A DNA stretch of 64,000 bases from Chondrus crispus (GCF_000350225.1 NW_005179013.1:62001-126000), one strand, 5' to 3'. Numbered from the stretch's first letter, positions 7,879-18,654 are shown. Numbers and translations: made by a program. Notes: generated by a model not told the origin, from the sequence alone.

Positions 7879-10561
7879 ACGTCCGCGTCCACGGGTGCTT
7901 GTCGATCCGACCCTATTTGCGATGCGCGGGCGCCCTTGTTGCGCCATTTCTCCCCCTTCGTAGTCCTCCTCTCTGACACGAAGTCGTTGCTAGTCGGGAA
8001 CATGACTGGTCCTCGACACGAACGGTCCTCCGCGTCTCCCTCTCTGTCTCGACACTCTGGTTCCCGTCGCCTTCCGTTTTTTCACCCCGCGCCCCGCCAG
8101 TTTTGCGAGGTCACGTCGCCGTCGACGGATGCAGCTTCCCAGGTGGTTTTCCGTCATCGTCTGGTACTCCCTGCAGTTCCGGTGCGCCACGTGCACGAAA
8201 CAACCGTTCAGCAGCGTCAGGCGATCCCCCTCTGTTCACCCTCTCTTCCTATCCATCGCGTTGCCTACCGGTGACAGCGCGCGACGACGCGGGCGGTTGT
8301 TGTCACGCGCGCGGGTGTCATTACTGGAGTTAGATTCACGTTCGCCAGTCGAGGGGCGCTTGGAACCCGCTCTCCGCGCTGGTCGCGGCAATCTGCCTCG
8401 AATTGACGGAAGCCCGTCTGTTCCCTCAACCCGACCTCTATTTGGCACAGGCGCGTCACCCCTGATGCGCGCACAGTGCGTCCGAGGTGGGGGGGGTGCT
8501 CCTTATGCGTACTGTTGGTAGACGGTCAACCCGTCTCCGAGCCCCTTATGTAAAGGCCGATGAGCTCTCGCAAGGCGGGGGAGACAACGCCATGGGCTGT
8601 CGCGCGTGCGGAGTATCGCCTCGATGGAATGGGTGTCCGATTTAATTCCGTCGATGGGTCGAGGCCGGTGCGAGCGTTCGTACCCGTCACGCTGCGTGCC
8701 ACCAGTGAGGGCGCAATGCCCCTCTCATCCTCAGCCCCAGCATTTTCCAACCCATTACCCACAGTATGCGACTGTACTCACTCCCATCTTTTTTTCATTC
8801 CACCTCAATGGCAGCACTACCACCGCGCATTTCGTGTACTTCCATTCGATGAGCATACCAACGACACAGGGTCCAATCCAAACGGCGAGGCCAACAACAT
8901 TTTGAGGATGGCGGTCGTCGCACACAGCAGGATGCATACTCCCCCGCCGCCGGCGCATCTGATAGCGCCGATTTCCCCTCCTCGTACGGCCTTGCACATG
9001 GGCGCGTTGTCGCTGTCGAGCACGGCGACATCGTTAACGCCCTCAGGGGTCGTCCCCGTTAATAGATATCAAGGGGCCTTGCCCGCAGTGGGGCGCACAG
9101 TGCTTGCCCGTGTCCTTCCTCTCGTCGGCTGTGCCCATCCGTCCTTTTTCGGTCCCGGGAGGGCGACTGGGGTTGGTCCATCAATCCGCGTGTAGTCGGC
9201 GGTAAGCCGAGAGAGTTAAAGGGGGAGAGACGATCGGGCGACTTGAGGCACGCTTTTGCCGCTCGTCAATTTACAAGCTTAACGTCGTCCTTCTCCGCCA
9301 TTTCATTTCGCCGTCTGCCCACTCAGTCGGACACGAGGGGACGTCAGCGTCATCTGGAGCATGTTCATGTGTGCACCAGGTACAATCCGTGTTATTGGGC
9401 GGTGTACCTGCTCCTCGCGAGGCACAACGTCACGTGCGACGAGTCGGGGCGTCTTGTCTCGTAGAGGCCCAGGCAAGCGCCACATTTCGTCTCGCCTTGG
9501 GCCGCGCCGTCGCTCCTTCAGTCGGCGCTATGCGCGAGCGCTGTGAGCGCTTCCCTTGGTCTCTGCGTACGCGCTCGCGGAAAAACAGGAACATCAGACA
9601 GTACCGTAAGGCAGGATGTGCGCACGTCGCGTGGTGGTGCGTCCTCAGCGCGCTTGCGTCACAATAGTATACGCGGGATGGTCGCCATGGTTTGCCCCGT
9701 CGGCCGCGCGCAAGGGGTTAGTTACAGGAGAAAAGCCGATCGGAAGGCTTGGCGTTGTCTTGCTCAATCGGATCGAGAATTCTTGAGATAGGTTCCCGCG
9801 CAACAAGTCGTACAAGCTGGGCAGCCTTCGTATCCACCGGACCCGGAACAAGAGGCATCGTCACGAAAGGCTGTCTCTCCTCACCGGAGAGCTCACGACG
9901 CCTTCGTGAACGTCGGTGTGCAAGCTCACGCACCTGTCTGCGACGGTCGCCTCCCTTTCAGTAGGGAAGCGCTTGGTCCTGCGTGTCTCTCAAGCGAATC
10001 CCCCGGCGTCCCTTGCGTGATTCCTCTCCTGCGCTCCGGGATGCCTCCTTTGTGGCAAGGTGATACCGGTACGTCCGTTATTAGGTCCTCCCTATGGTTG
10101 TCCCCCGCTTGCCGATTTCCCCATTGAGGTGTCCACCTCTCCCCTTCGCTTGTCGTCTGTCACGGGCAAGCCACGGGCAGTTCCCTAAGTCAGCGAGTCG
10201 ACTTTCGTCGCAGAGCGAGTCTGTCGCCGAAGACGGACTGGTCTGCGCGTCCGGATTTCGAGGCACCCGCTTGCCGCGGGCGTACGATGCATACTCACGC
10301 CCGCATCCCTTCCCGGTCAGGGGGTGGACGTGTGTTCCTTCACGCGGGTATTCATTGTACCCTCTGGCAGCGCCATCCGGTTTCGCTTTTGCTTGTGGCA
10401 TGGCGTACAGTACCCATGCACGCAGGGCACGTGCTGGTGTAATTTTTCCCCATTAATTTTTTCGTTATTTTCGGGGTATGGTGGCGGCAGTGATTTAGTG
10501 ATGGCGCAATCGGTGTTGGTGCATGGCGCGCACCTCCGGCGTCGCTCACGTGTAACGTTCT

Positions 10562-10594
10562 CATGCCCCGTAATTTTCCTTATTACGGGGCATG
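10562..10594. repeat. Perfect 13-bp hairpin within the Gypsy internal region
   Basis: CATGCCCCGTAAT (10562-10574) and its exact reverse complement (10582-10594) flank a 7-nt loop. It lies in the non-coding internal region between pol and the antisense ORF. Confidence 0.85.
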
Positions 10595-11054
10595 TCTCGG
10601 CGGCGGTTTTGAAGTGTCTCGCGTCCGTGCGCATATATTGGTGCCCCTCCGACCGAGTTGCTCTCGCGCTTCCGCCCCTTCCTTAACTATCCTGGCGACT
10701 GCTGAGGCGAACGCAGCCTCACTCGCCTGCTCATCTGAAAACGCCTTTTGCGCGTTTCCTCGCGCACGACCCCTATCGATAGGGTCATGACCACGTCGTC
10801 CGTCGGGTTATCGGACCCTGATGCGGACTGAGGCCTTGAAGTGAGCCTCAACCTTCTCGGGTATTCCGAGACACAAGCGTCGAGCATTCTGGTCGCTTAC
10901 TCTGCCCACCGAGGGGCTCTCGTGATTCCACCGCTGATCGCCTCGTTCGTCGGGCGCCCCTCCTCGCTGTGGTTGCTGGACTTAACGGATCGTCCGGCAA
11001 TCCTGTTCGGGGGGGTGTCGTCCGACTTTTCCGATCCGAACGGGGTATTGCAGT

Positions 11055-11079
11055 CCTCGTAATGTCGGTCATTACGAGG
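11055..11079. repeat. Perfect 10-bp hairpin just downstream of pol (element sense)
   Basis: CCTCGTAATG and CATTACGAGG flank a 5-nt loop. The stem shares CGTAAT with the hairpin at 10562. Its location about 200 bp beyond the pol stop could suit a transcript 3'-end signal; this is speculative. Confidence 0.75.
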
Positions 11080-11283
11080 GCCAAAACTTTTTTTTCAGGC
11101 AGTTCGTACTGTCCTGTTCTTATGTCTCGCGTCCTTGACGTCCGAGAAGTCAAGACGACTTGACTTGAACGCGTCCCCGGCTGTGACCCTCCGATAGGGT
11201 CCGCCGACCTCCTTCGCTTCCCCTTTTAGTCTGTTCGTGCAGGCTGGGGTTAATCCGCGAAGGAGCGGTTGAGGGCCCCCCCC

Positions 11284-14200
11284 TTAAGCGTGGACGTCCG
11301 CGTTCACGGTTTGGGTGAGGTCCCTGCCGGTACGTCTCCGAAGGCGTTGGGCGTAACGAGACACCAACTCCTCCGGGACGTGAGTCCGCGCAGTCCAAGT
11401 GGGCGCGTCGTAATCCGCCCACTTGATGAGGAACTCCGTAGTTCCGTCTTCCATGACTCGATGTCTCAGTAGCCGTTCGACGGCGTACTGCGTTCCCGCG
11501 GTGACCTTATCGGCGAGGTCCCGCGGGGTCGTCGTACTTGCTCGTGGCGCGTCTATCGGAGACGGCGCGTACACGCAGCGGTCGGCGGAGACTCGCTCGG
11601 TGACCCCATCACGATCGATCGTGATGGTTCGGCAGTCATTGGCGAGCACGCGGTAGGGTCCGACCGCGGGCGAGGCGAGCTTGTTCGATGTCTTAGCCCC
11701 ATCGGTGGGGTTGAGATATACGTATTCTCCGGGACGGAGCCGGGAATCAATACGTCGTATGCGCTTATCGAAGTCGCGCTTGTAGCGAGCCTGCGTCCTA
11801 CGCAGGCTCCGGTAGGCCTTTTGGATACTCGAGTCCAAGGTCTTGAGGAACTCGGCACGTTGGTTCCCCCTATCGGAAGGGGGCGCGTCGCCGTCCGCCC
11901 GTCGGAGAGAGAACTCCGGCGGTGGCCTGCTGAGCACGAGCTCAAACGGCGTGGTGCGTGTGGTGCGATGTACGTGGGAGTTGTACGCGTACGTAAGCGG
12001 CCCCACGTACACATCCCAGTCGTCCTGGTGTTCACCCACGTAGTTCCGCAGCATCGAGGCGATTGTTCGGTTATATCGCTCGACTTGCCCGTTCGTCTGG
12101 GGATGGTACGCCGAAGTGTACAAATTCGTTATCCCCAGAACGCGGCACGTGCTGTGGAAGAACTTGGCGTTAAACTGCGGTCCGTTATCGGACAGCAACG
12201 TGCGCGGGACGCCGTACTTAAACACCCACGATTCGCAGAACGCAACTGCGACCGTGTATGCGGTTATCGTGCGGAGCGCAACAACTTGCGTCAGCTTACT
12301 GAAGCGGTCCGTAATCACGAGCAGGAATCGTTTTCCTGTCTTCGTCTTGGGGAGCGGCCCCAAGATGTCGATTGCGAGGCTCTCGAGGGGCCTCGTAGCT
12401 GGAAACAACCTCAATCGGTTGAGATGTTTCCTCAGCTTGACCCGGTTCATCGCGCAGGTTCGACACCCTCGCACCGTGGCTGCTACGTCTGCAGCCAGGT
12501 GGGGCCAGTAGTACTCGCGTCGAAGTGCGTAGTACATACGGTTCTGGCCGGGGTGCCCCGCGATGGCTGGGTTGTGGCACAGGCGAAGGAGCCTGGCGCG
12601 AAGTGTCCGAGGTACCACCACCTGAACGATATCAGGGTCGAAGGGGTGTCTCCGTTTGAGCACCCCTTGGTGGTCCTCGAAGAACGCGGAGTCCCGGGAC
12701 TCTGACTGTCGTGCCAAAACGGTTTGGCAGAAGTCATCCACGCGTTGCTCTTCGACTATCTCCTCTATCGTAAGAGGGGCCGGAAGGTCGTCCTGCGGTA
12801 GGGCGACCGTGGCATCGAGCACGCCAGCCTCGGGGTCTTCGGCGCGCTGGATGTCGGCGGCGTCGAACTCGTCGTTCTCCTCCCAAAACGAATTGGGTCC
12901 TTGGAGAGCGAGGGCTTCGTCGTTGCCCCTCGGTTCTTCGCGCGTCCGTGCGCGCGACCTTGTTCGGGCTTCGGCTTGGTTCCGTGTCGTTACGAAGACA
13001 TGGACGGCCTGATGATCACAACTGGCGGTACAAGAGTGGTCCGCGAGCTCGTTCGATACGTCTCGAACTGTCGTGCCCCCGTCGAAAGTGGGGATGTCGT
13101 CATCCACCTCGACGGTGGGGCGAGGGTCATCGGCGACCTTCGGCGACACGAGTCGTGACAGGGCATCGGGCACCTGATGCACGCGTCCGGGGCGGTACTG
13201 AATGGTGAAATCGTATTCAGCCAGACGTAGCCGCCACCGGGTGAGTCTTCCGGAACTCTCGGTGAGTGACATGAGCCATCGGAGGGCGTCATGGTCCGTC
13301 CGTACGGTGAACTTCGTGCCCTCTACGTACGGCCGTAGTGTGCGGACGGCCCACACTACGGCGAAGCACTCGCGTTCGGTAGCGCTGTAGTTGCGCTCAC
13401 TATCGGACAGTGAGTACGACCAATACCCCACGGGGCGCCAGTCGTTCGGCTCTTCGTGCCCCTGAAGTAAGGTGCAGCCGAGTTGGTAGGCACTCGCGTC
13501 GGTGTCTATCACGTACGGACGACCGTGCCGGGGCAACGCGAGGATCGGCGGAGCGATCATGCACTTCTTAAGGTTCTCGAACGCCTGAAGTTGCAGCTCC
13601 GTGGGGTTATAGAAATCGGGATCCGAATCCTTGCGCGTCATGTCGGTCAGAGGACGCGCAATCTTAGCGAACCCCTTAACGAATCGGCGGTATACGTTAC
13701 ACGCCCCGAGGAACGAGCGCACTTGCCTCAACGTCCTCGGGAACTTGAACGTCTTGAAAGCGTCGGCCGCCGTATCAGCCACGCTCAACTTGCCTGGGGA
13801 GATGACGTGCCCCAGGTAGTGCACCTTCGGTCGGAAGAAGCTGCACTTCTTGAGCTTAAGGGAGATACCGGAACTCCGCAGTAAGCTCAAGACGGTATCG
13901 AGATGCCTCGCGTGTTCTCCGTGCGTACGGGAGAACACGATCACGTCGTCGAGATAGACGAGGCATATTTGCCAGCGGACTCCAGAGAGTATTATGTCGA
14001 GCGCACGTTGGAAGGTGGCCGGTGCCCCTTTGAGCCCAAACGGCATGCGCAAGTGGCGAAACGTGCCCATGTGCGTCGTAAAAGTGGTCTTATCCCGGTC
14101 TTCCGGAGCGACCGGGATCTGCCAATAACCGGAATTGCAGTCCAACGTGGTGAAGACGGCTGCATCTCCTAACGAGTCGATGCAGTCGTCCATCCGTGGC

Positions 14201-15864
14201 AGTGGATACGAATCCGCTGCCGTCTTCGCGTTGAGACGCCGGTAGTCCACGCAGAACCGAAGAGAGCCGTCTTTCTTCGGGACGAGCACCACGGGGGACG
14301 CCCACTCGGTGCTCGCGGGTTCGATAACCCCTGCGTTCAACATCTTGCTGACCTCCTTCGCGACCATTTCGCGCATGGCCGGGCCCTTCCGATAGGGCAT
14401 AGAACGAATCGGTTTCGTTCCCGGTTCGAGGGGAATGCGGTGCTCCGTGGCTTGGATCGTTCCAAGCGCACCGCTCCACAGACTAGAGTGCTTACGGAGC
14501 ATCTCGAGTACGTGGCCACGGAGCTTGTCATCGTCGATGTATGACAGGTCGATCTCTTTTTCCCAATCCATCGGTGGATTTTCGGGATCCTTTTGCTCGG
14601 GGAGTACAGTACCTCTCGCCGTCGGTTGGCATAAAGGCGACCGTTCGTCCGGGTCGACCCCCCTGCCCCCGGCGGTGGTCTTATCGTCGGAGTTGGATCG
14701 GCCAACTCCTACTGCACCGACTTGATCGGTCACGTCGGTCAGGTGTAGCGCGTGCGCGATCCCCTCGGCGACCTTACGTTCGGGAGTGAGGATCGCGAGG
14801 GGGTTGCGCTTCGCGTATCCCACGACGGTGTGCTTCGGAAGCCGCTTTTCTCGTCGTGAGAAATTCGCGACGATGACGTCGAAGGTCTGATTCGGTAGGA
14901 CCTCCGCGACGCCATTCGTCAGCCTCACTCCATGTCGGTGTTGGAGTGAGGGCTTGGGCTCCAGGAACACGAGGCCCCTCCCCGCGGTTGTCACACGCAC
15001 ACGGGCTTGTGACATCGCGGGGATGGTAACCCAGCGGGCGATTCGGATCGCCTGCGGGGCCTCCGCGCGTACGTCCGGCCGACCCGTGTGTCGTCCGTGT
15101 CGCCTGGTAGGGGGAGTCGACTCCCCCTTTCCGTCGACGATGGCGACAGAACCGCCTTGGCGTAGCTCCATTCGTTGAGCTTCGATGTCGATACATCGCA
15201 CGTGCGTATCGATGAAGGCCGTGCCGAGGAGGACTGGCACGGCGAGCCGGTCCGCGACTACGAACGGAATTCGGAACACCGTGTTCCTCAACCGCACGGC
15301 CAGGCGGACGACGGCCGAAAGCTTGAGGGGGTTGCTATTCGCGCCTGCCAATCGTGGCAGAGGTGCGTCGTGCACGACGTAACGCGTCCAATCGGGGGGA
15401 AGGTCGGCCTTCCTCACCAGATTATACCCCGAGCACGTATCAACGGCGATCGTGCGGGGTTTAAATGCATTTCCCTCTGTGGCTATCGAGCCGAGGACGT
15501 TGTAGATCTTCGACGTCATAAGGCAAATGACGCCGTCGACAACCTTCGGGGCGACCTTATCGGTGAGGTCGTTCCGCCGGGGCCTTCGATTTCGGTGCTG
15601 GCCCCGCTTGCGTTTCCTTCTCCCCCCTCCTTGGGGCGTCGGCGGATCAGTGACGCCCCTCGGATTACTCGAATCCGTACGACACGGACCTCTCTCCGGC
15701 GACCTTGGGCTCGCGGGAGTCAGGGGGTCGACCGAATCTTTTCGGTCGTCGTTGCCCCCGTCGCCTTCGTTACGCCTCACCGGGACGTCGGCTGTCCCCG
15801 TGTCTTGTGCTCCTAACGTCAGGCCTTCGGAGGCCTCGACGTGCGCTCGCTCCTGTATCGGCAT
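11284..15864 (-). CDS. pol: Gypsy Pol polyprotein: protease, RT, RNase H, integrase, chromodomain
   Basis: This 1,526-codon frame from ATG 15864 has all Ty3/Gypsy Pol domains in order. The aspartic protease shows VDTCSG near residue 140. RT has FCVDYRRLN, TTLDCNSGYWQI, MPFGLKGAPATFQ and the catalytic YLDD near residue 640. RNase H has DTDASAYQLG and TDHDAL. The integrase has the HHCC zinc finger (LCHNPAIAGHPG ... CRTCAMN) and the DDE residues in AIDILGPLP, LSDNGPQF and HPQTNGQVERYNR. A C-terminal chromodomain includes FLIKWADYDAPTW. The chromodomain, which in chromoviruses directs insertion to modified chromatin, places it there. The frame is open upstream to 16020 and lies in the -1 frame relative to gag, so Pol is probably made as a Gag-Pol fusion; internal initiation at 15864 is the alternative. 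No break was seen. Confidence 0.95.
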   Translation of the reverse strand: MPIQERAHVEASEGLTLGAQDTGTADVPVRRNEGDGGNDDRKDSVDPLTPASPRSPERGPCRTDSSNPRGVTDPPTPQGGGRRKRKRGQHRNRRPRRNDLTDKVAPKVVDGVICLMTSKIYNVLGSIATEGNAFKPRTIAVDTCSGYNLVRKADLPPDWTRYVVHDAPLPRLAGANSNPLKLSAVVRLAVRLRNTVFRIPFVVADRLAVPVLLGTAFIDTHVRCIDIEAQRMELRQGGSVAIVDGKGESTPPTRRHGRHTGRPDVRAEAPQAIRIARWVTIPAMSQARVRVTTAGRGLVFLEPKPSLQHRHGVRLTNGVAEVLPNQTFDVIVANFSRREKRLPKHTVVGYAKRNPLAILTPERKVAEGIAHALHLTDVTDQVGAVGVGRSNSDDKTTAGGRGVDPDERSPLCQPTARGTVLPEQKDPENPPMDWEKEIDLSYIDDDKLRGHVLEMLRKHSSLWSGALGTIQATEHRIPLEPGTKPIRSMPYRKGPAMREMVAKEVSKMLNAGVIEPASTEWASPVVLVPKKDGSLRFCVDYRRLNAKTAADSYPLPRMDDCIDSLGDAAVFTTLDCNSGYWQIPVAPEDRDKTTFTTHMGTFRHLRMPFGLKGAPATFQRALDIILSGVRWQICLVYLDDVIVFSRTHGEHARHLDTVLSLLRSSGISLKLKKCSFFRPKVHYLGHVISPGKLSVADTAADAFKTFKFPRTLRQVRSFLGACNVYRRFVKGFAKIARPLTDMTRKDSDPDFYNPTELQLQAFENLKKCMIAPPILALPRHGRPYVIDTDASAYQLGCTLLQGHEEPNDWRPVGYWSYSLSDSERNYSATERECFAVVWAVRTLRPYVEGTKFTVRTDHDALRWLMSLTESSGRLTRWRLRLAEYDFTIQYRPGRVHQVPDALSRLVSPKVADDPRPTVEVDDDIPTFDGGTTVRDVSNELADHSCTASCDHQAVHVFVTTRNQAEARTRSRARTREEPRGNDEALALQGPNSFWEENDEFDAADIQRAEDPEAGVLDATVALPQDDLPAPLTIEEIVEEQRVDDFCQTVLARQSESRDSAFFEDHQGVLKRRHPFDPDIVQVVVPRTLRARLLRLCHNPAIAGHPGQNRMYYALRREYYWPHLAADVAATVRGCRTCAMNRVKLRKHLNRLRLFPATRPLESLAIDILGPLPKTKTGKRFLLVITDRFSKLTQVVALRTITAYTVAVAFCESWVFKYGVPRTLLSDNGPQFNAKFFHSTCRVLGITNLYTSAYHPQTNGQVERYNRTIASMLRNYVGEHQDDWDVYVGPLTYAYNSHVHRTTRTTPFELVLSRPPPEFSLRRADGDAPPSDRGNQRAEFLKTLDSSIQKAYRSLRRTQARYKRDFDKRIRRIDSRLRPGEYVYLNPTDGAKTSNKLASPAVGPYRVLANDCRTITIDRDGVTERVSADRCVYAPSPIDAPRASTTTPRDLADKVTAGTQYAVERLLRHRVMEDGTTEFLIKWADYDAPTWTARTHVPEELVSRYAQRLRRRTGRDLTQTVNADVHA

Positions 15865-16004
15865 TACAGGAGCTCCCGTGTTCGCCTCCGGTAGCGGGGG
15901 ATGTATTATCGGACAATACCCCCCGTGTCCTTGGCGAGCACGCGGGGTCGGGTCTAGTTCGTGGGGAAGAGACGGCTCACGCGACCGCGTGTACGTAACC
16001 GTCT

Positions 16005-16020
16005 TTACCCTTTTTTCGAA
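16005..16020 (-). promoter_or_regulatory. Gag-pol overlap with an A6 run: candidate -1 ribosomal frameshift site
   Basis: On the minus strand gag ends TCG AAA AAA GGG TAA (stop 16007-16005). The pol frame is closed by a TAG at 16023-16021 and opens at 16020, so the two frames overlap by only ~15 nt, which contain the A6-G3 run. A one-base backward slip on AAA AAA G enters the pol frame and continues to 11284 without a stop. The heptamer in gag phase (G AAA AAA) is not a textbook X XXY YYZ site. Confidence 0.65.
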
Positions 16021-18575
16021 CTACCTGTGCTATCGGGGCTAACCTCCTGGCTATCGACGGCCAGGTCTTCTTCGGGTAGCCGTCCGCGTGGGTAGGGACG
16101 ATCCCCCCACTGCGGCTCAGCGGCCCTGGCGAAGTATTCCGGTACTTCCGGGCCTTGACCTGCGGCGTCCGGTCGTTGCAGGATATGGGGGACGATGCGA
16201 GTCGCCTCGCCTTCGTGACCCTCCGTGGGTAGAGGGTAGGGATCCTCTACCCAGTCTTGCAGGTACATTATCGCATTTTGTACCTGTTGGGGTAACCGAG
16301 AACGGTCTCGGTCCCCTCTCTGCTCTTGGCGCGGGTATCTTGTGTCCGCCTGGCGGTAGGCGGGTCGATCCCGACGATCGACTTCGTTACGACGGTACCC
16401 GCCTCCACGGGGGGCGAAGCGTGCGCCCCCACCCGATCGGTTCGGGAAGCCTTGACGCGGGGGACGGCCCTCGCCCGCCGCTTGCCGGAGGAGATTACGC
16501 GCCCCTGGGCGCGTCTCCATCTGGTAGCGGTAGTTCCTGTACGCCGTGAACATTCGTTGTTCCGGCGACAGGAACGGGCACGCGTACATGGCATGCCCGT
16601 ACGTACGGCATAGCCAGCACACGTACGCGCTGCCGTCCGTTGAGGCGAAGGTCGCCGCGTGCCGCGCCTCCTCATCGGTGAGGAGGGGCACGCGGGGCGA
16701 GGCGCTTCCCTTATCTCGATTCGAGATATCGAGCTCGGCGACGCGGGGGTCCATGCCCCTTGCCACTCTCGGAGTGGCCGCGAATGCGGTCGCGTAACTC
16801 GATGTCGTTCCGGTCGACATCGGTGAGGGGGTTCGTGCCCCCACGGGCCCTGCTCCTTGCGTAATGAGGACAGGGTCGGCCTGCCACTCATCCTCCCCGA
16901 TATGGAGGGTCGAGGCGGGCGAACTTGTCGCGGCGGACTTCGTAGTCCTGCCAGCCCTCCCTGCCGGTTTCGGATCCGGCAGAGGTAAACCGCGCCGAGC
17001 GCGGTACGTTGTACCTTCCGCCGTGGCAATACGGCGGATGATCGGAAGATCGGTCTTCTGACTGCCTGGCAGCCTTTGCACCGTCTCGGATACTGCGGCA
17101 CGGGTTGCCGGTGCAAGTCCCCGCACGAAGTAGTGCGCGAGGGACTGTTCGGTGAAGACTGCCGTGCATCGGAACGCGGCAGTCTCCAGTCCGTCAGCAA
17201 ACGTGCTTTCCGTCTCATGCGATTGCTGTCGCGCCGTAGCGACAGCGTCGTACGCTTCACCTAACACGTCGTCCGTGAGGTAGGGTTTCAAGAATTGATT
17301 CACGAGCCCCGGCCAGCTCACGTCGTCGTGGAGCTGGCCGGCGCGGAGGCCACGCATCGTATAACTCGTATACAGGCGCTCCGCGTCGCGCTCGAGGAAG
17401 TGCGCGAGGACTCGTACCGCAACACCTTCGGTCAGGTGTTGCGAGTTGAAGGTGATTCGTATATCCTTCAAGAACGGCAGCAGCTGGATCGGGTCGGTAC
17501 CGTCGAAGCTGCGCATCGTGGGACGGATCCCACGACAGCGTTGGACGTACTTCGCAATCCGTCCCGCGTCACCCGAGGTAACGAGCCTCGAGGTGTTATC
17601 CAAGCGGTACATACGATAGTCAGCAACGGCGCTGAACTCTTGGATCATCGTATGTACCGGCTCGAGCCCGGGTTCAGCGGGACCCAGGGTGCCGAAGGAG
17701 GTAATCGGTAGCGTACGGACGTCTACCGGACCTGGATGCTCGGCGTAACTCGCCGGCGGGTAGCCGCCCCATCGGGGATCGACGGAGAACACTGGTTCTC
17801 CGGATCCGCGGGCGGCTCCTCCACGGTCCTGTTCGTCCGCGTACGATACGCGGTCCACTTGCCGCCTACTTCCGGCGATAGGAGGCAAGGCTTGGGTCTC
17901 AGACGCGAAGTTCGCGCCCATCGGAGGACGGCTTCCTTCTGCAGTCCGACTGGTAGCGGCACCAGTCGGACGCCAACCTTCGGGGGCGGCGGCGCTCGGA
18001 GGTACGGTACCGCCGGGCCCTCTCGAGGGGGCACCGGGTAGCCCTTCGGCCATGGTACGTTCCATGTCACGAGCACGCCGACGAGTGGCGTTGAGCTCAG
18101 CGGAGAGGTGCGCGAACGCACCCAATTGCTCTGCGGTCGGAGAGGTTCGGTCCTCGGGTCGTCTCACCGAGGTCGCCCTCTCAGGGCGACCTTGCCCGGA
18201 CGGTCCGGGCGAGGCGAAACGGGAGTCTTCGACGAGCACTATCCGCGAGTGTAACTCGTCGATCAGTGCTCGGAGATTCTCTAAGGACTGCGTCACTCTA
18301 TCGAACCTCCCTTCACGCAGGGAGCAGAGTTCGGCCATACATCGAGTGTATACATGGTCCGATACATCGATCCGAAGGGAAGTACGGACTTCCTCGATGT
18401 ATTCGGCTATGCGTTCGAACATCGCCGCCGCTCTTTCCTCGGAGGATCCGAGCGACGGTTCGCGGTCACGAGGACCTGCGTCGCCGTCACCCGACGGGGC
18501 GGATGGGGACTGCACAGCGGCCGGACTCAGATCCGCCGCTTCGGAGCGGATCGAGGGCTCAAACTCTTGGCTCAT
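16005..18575 (-). CDS. gag: Gypsy Gag polyprotein, 856 aa
   Basis: The frame starts at ATG 18575, 80 bp inside the LTR at 18656, the normal place for gag. Residues about 45-120 are predicted helical or coiled coil. A Pro/Ser/Gly-rich stretch follows. A Retrotrans_gag-like capsid region lies at about 345-530 (RSFDGTDPIQLLPFL ... FLERDAERLY ... YFVRGL). Near residue 650 there is a CCHC zinc knuckle, CWLCRTYGHAMYAC (C-x2-C-x4-H-x4-C). The C-terminal 200 residues are Arg/Gly-rich and probably bind RNA. In the family Gag forms the virus-like particle and packages the RNA. The protein is long for Gypsy Gag. No stop or frameshift is visible, and the stop codon coincides with the putative frameshift site into pol. 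Confidence 0.92.
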   Translation of the reverse strand: MSQEFEPSIRSEAADLSPAAVQSPSAPSGDGDAGPRDREPSLGSSEERAAAMFERIAEYIEEVRTSLRIDVSDHVYTRCMAELCSLREGRFDRVTQSLENLRALIDELHSRIVLVEDSRFASPGPSGQGRPERATSVRRPEDRTSPTAEQLGAFAHLSAELNATRRRARDMERTMAEGLPGAPSRGPGGTVPPSAAAPEGWRPTGAATSRTAEGSRPPMGANFASETQALPPIAGSRRQVDRVSYADEQDRGGAARGSGEPVFSVDPRWGGYPPASYAEHPGPVDVRTLPITSFGTLGPAEPGLEPVHTMIQEFSAVADYRMYRLDNTSRLVTSGDAGRIAKYVQRCRGIRPTMRSFDGTDPIQLLPFLKDIRITFNSQHLTEGVAVRVLAHFLERDAERLYTSYTMRGLRAGQLHDDVSWPGLVNQFLKPYLTDDVLGEAYDAVATARQQSHETESTFADGLETAAFRCTAVFTEQSLAHYFVRGLAPATRAAVSETVQRLPGSQKTDLPIIRRIATAEGTTYRARRGLPLPDPKPAGRAGRTTKSAATSSPASTLHIGEDEWQADPVLITQGAGPVGARTPSPMSTGTTSSYATAFAATPRVARGMDPRVAELDISNRDKGSASPRVPLLTDEEARHAATFASTDGSAYVCWLCRTYGHAMYACPFLSPEQRMFTAYRNYRYQMETRPGARNLLRQAAGEGRPPRQGFPNRSGGGARFAPRGGGYRRNEVDRRDRPAYRQADTRYPRQEQRGDRDRSRLPQQVQNAIMYLQDWVEDPYPLPTEGHEGEATRIVPHILQRPDAAGQGPEVPEYFARAAEPQWGDRPYPRGRLPEEDLAVDSQEVSPDSTGSSKKG

Positions 18576-18641
18576 CTCAACGCGATCGGTTCGCTGAGGG
18601 AAGCGGAAGTCTTCTCGGAGATCGGACTCCAGGGTCTTCTA

Positions 18642-18654
18642 GGTCGGGAGACCA
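18642..18654 (-). other. Candidate primer-binding site next to the 5' LTR
   Basis: On the minus strand the LTR end ...TGCTACA is followed by GTGGTCTCCCGACC. A TGG beginning one base after the LTR is the usual form of a tRNA 3'-CCA primer site. I could not match the rest to a particular tRNA. Confidence 0.3.

Larger units (their letters stand above)
7215..11283. other. About 4 kb internal region of the Gypsy element without a supported gene
   Basis: Only short overlapping frames occur here on both strands, none with a recognisable domain. The region contains the third LTR fragment (7711-7878), then a second copy of the box GACGTCCGCG, and two hairpins (10562 and 11055). The pol stop and a C-rich tract bound it on the right. 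It may be decayed coding sequence, an untranslated spacer or the join between two elements. Confidence 0.6.

Noticed and set aside
8560..9195. 211-codon plus-strand ORF in the Gypsy internal region
   Set aside because: No domain and ordinary length for chance frames in GC-rich DNA; not similar to the 889-codon ORF by eye.
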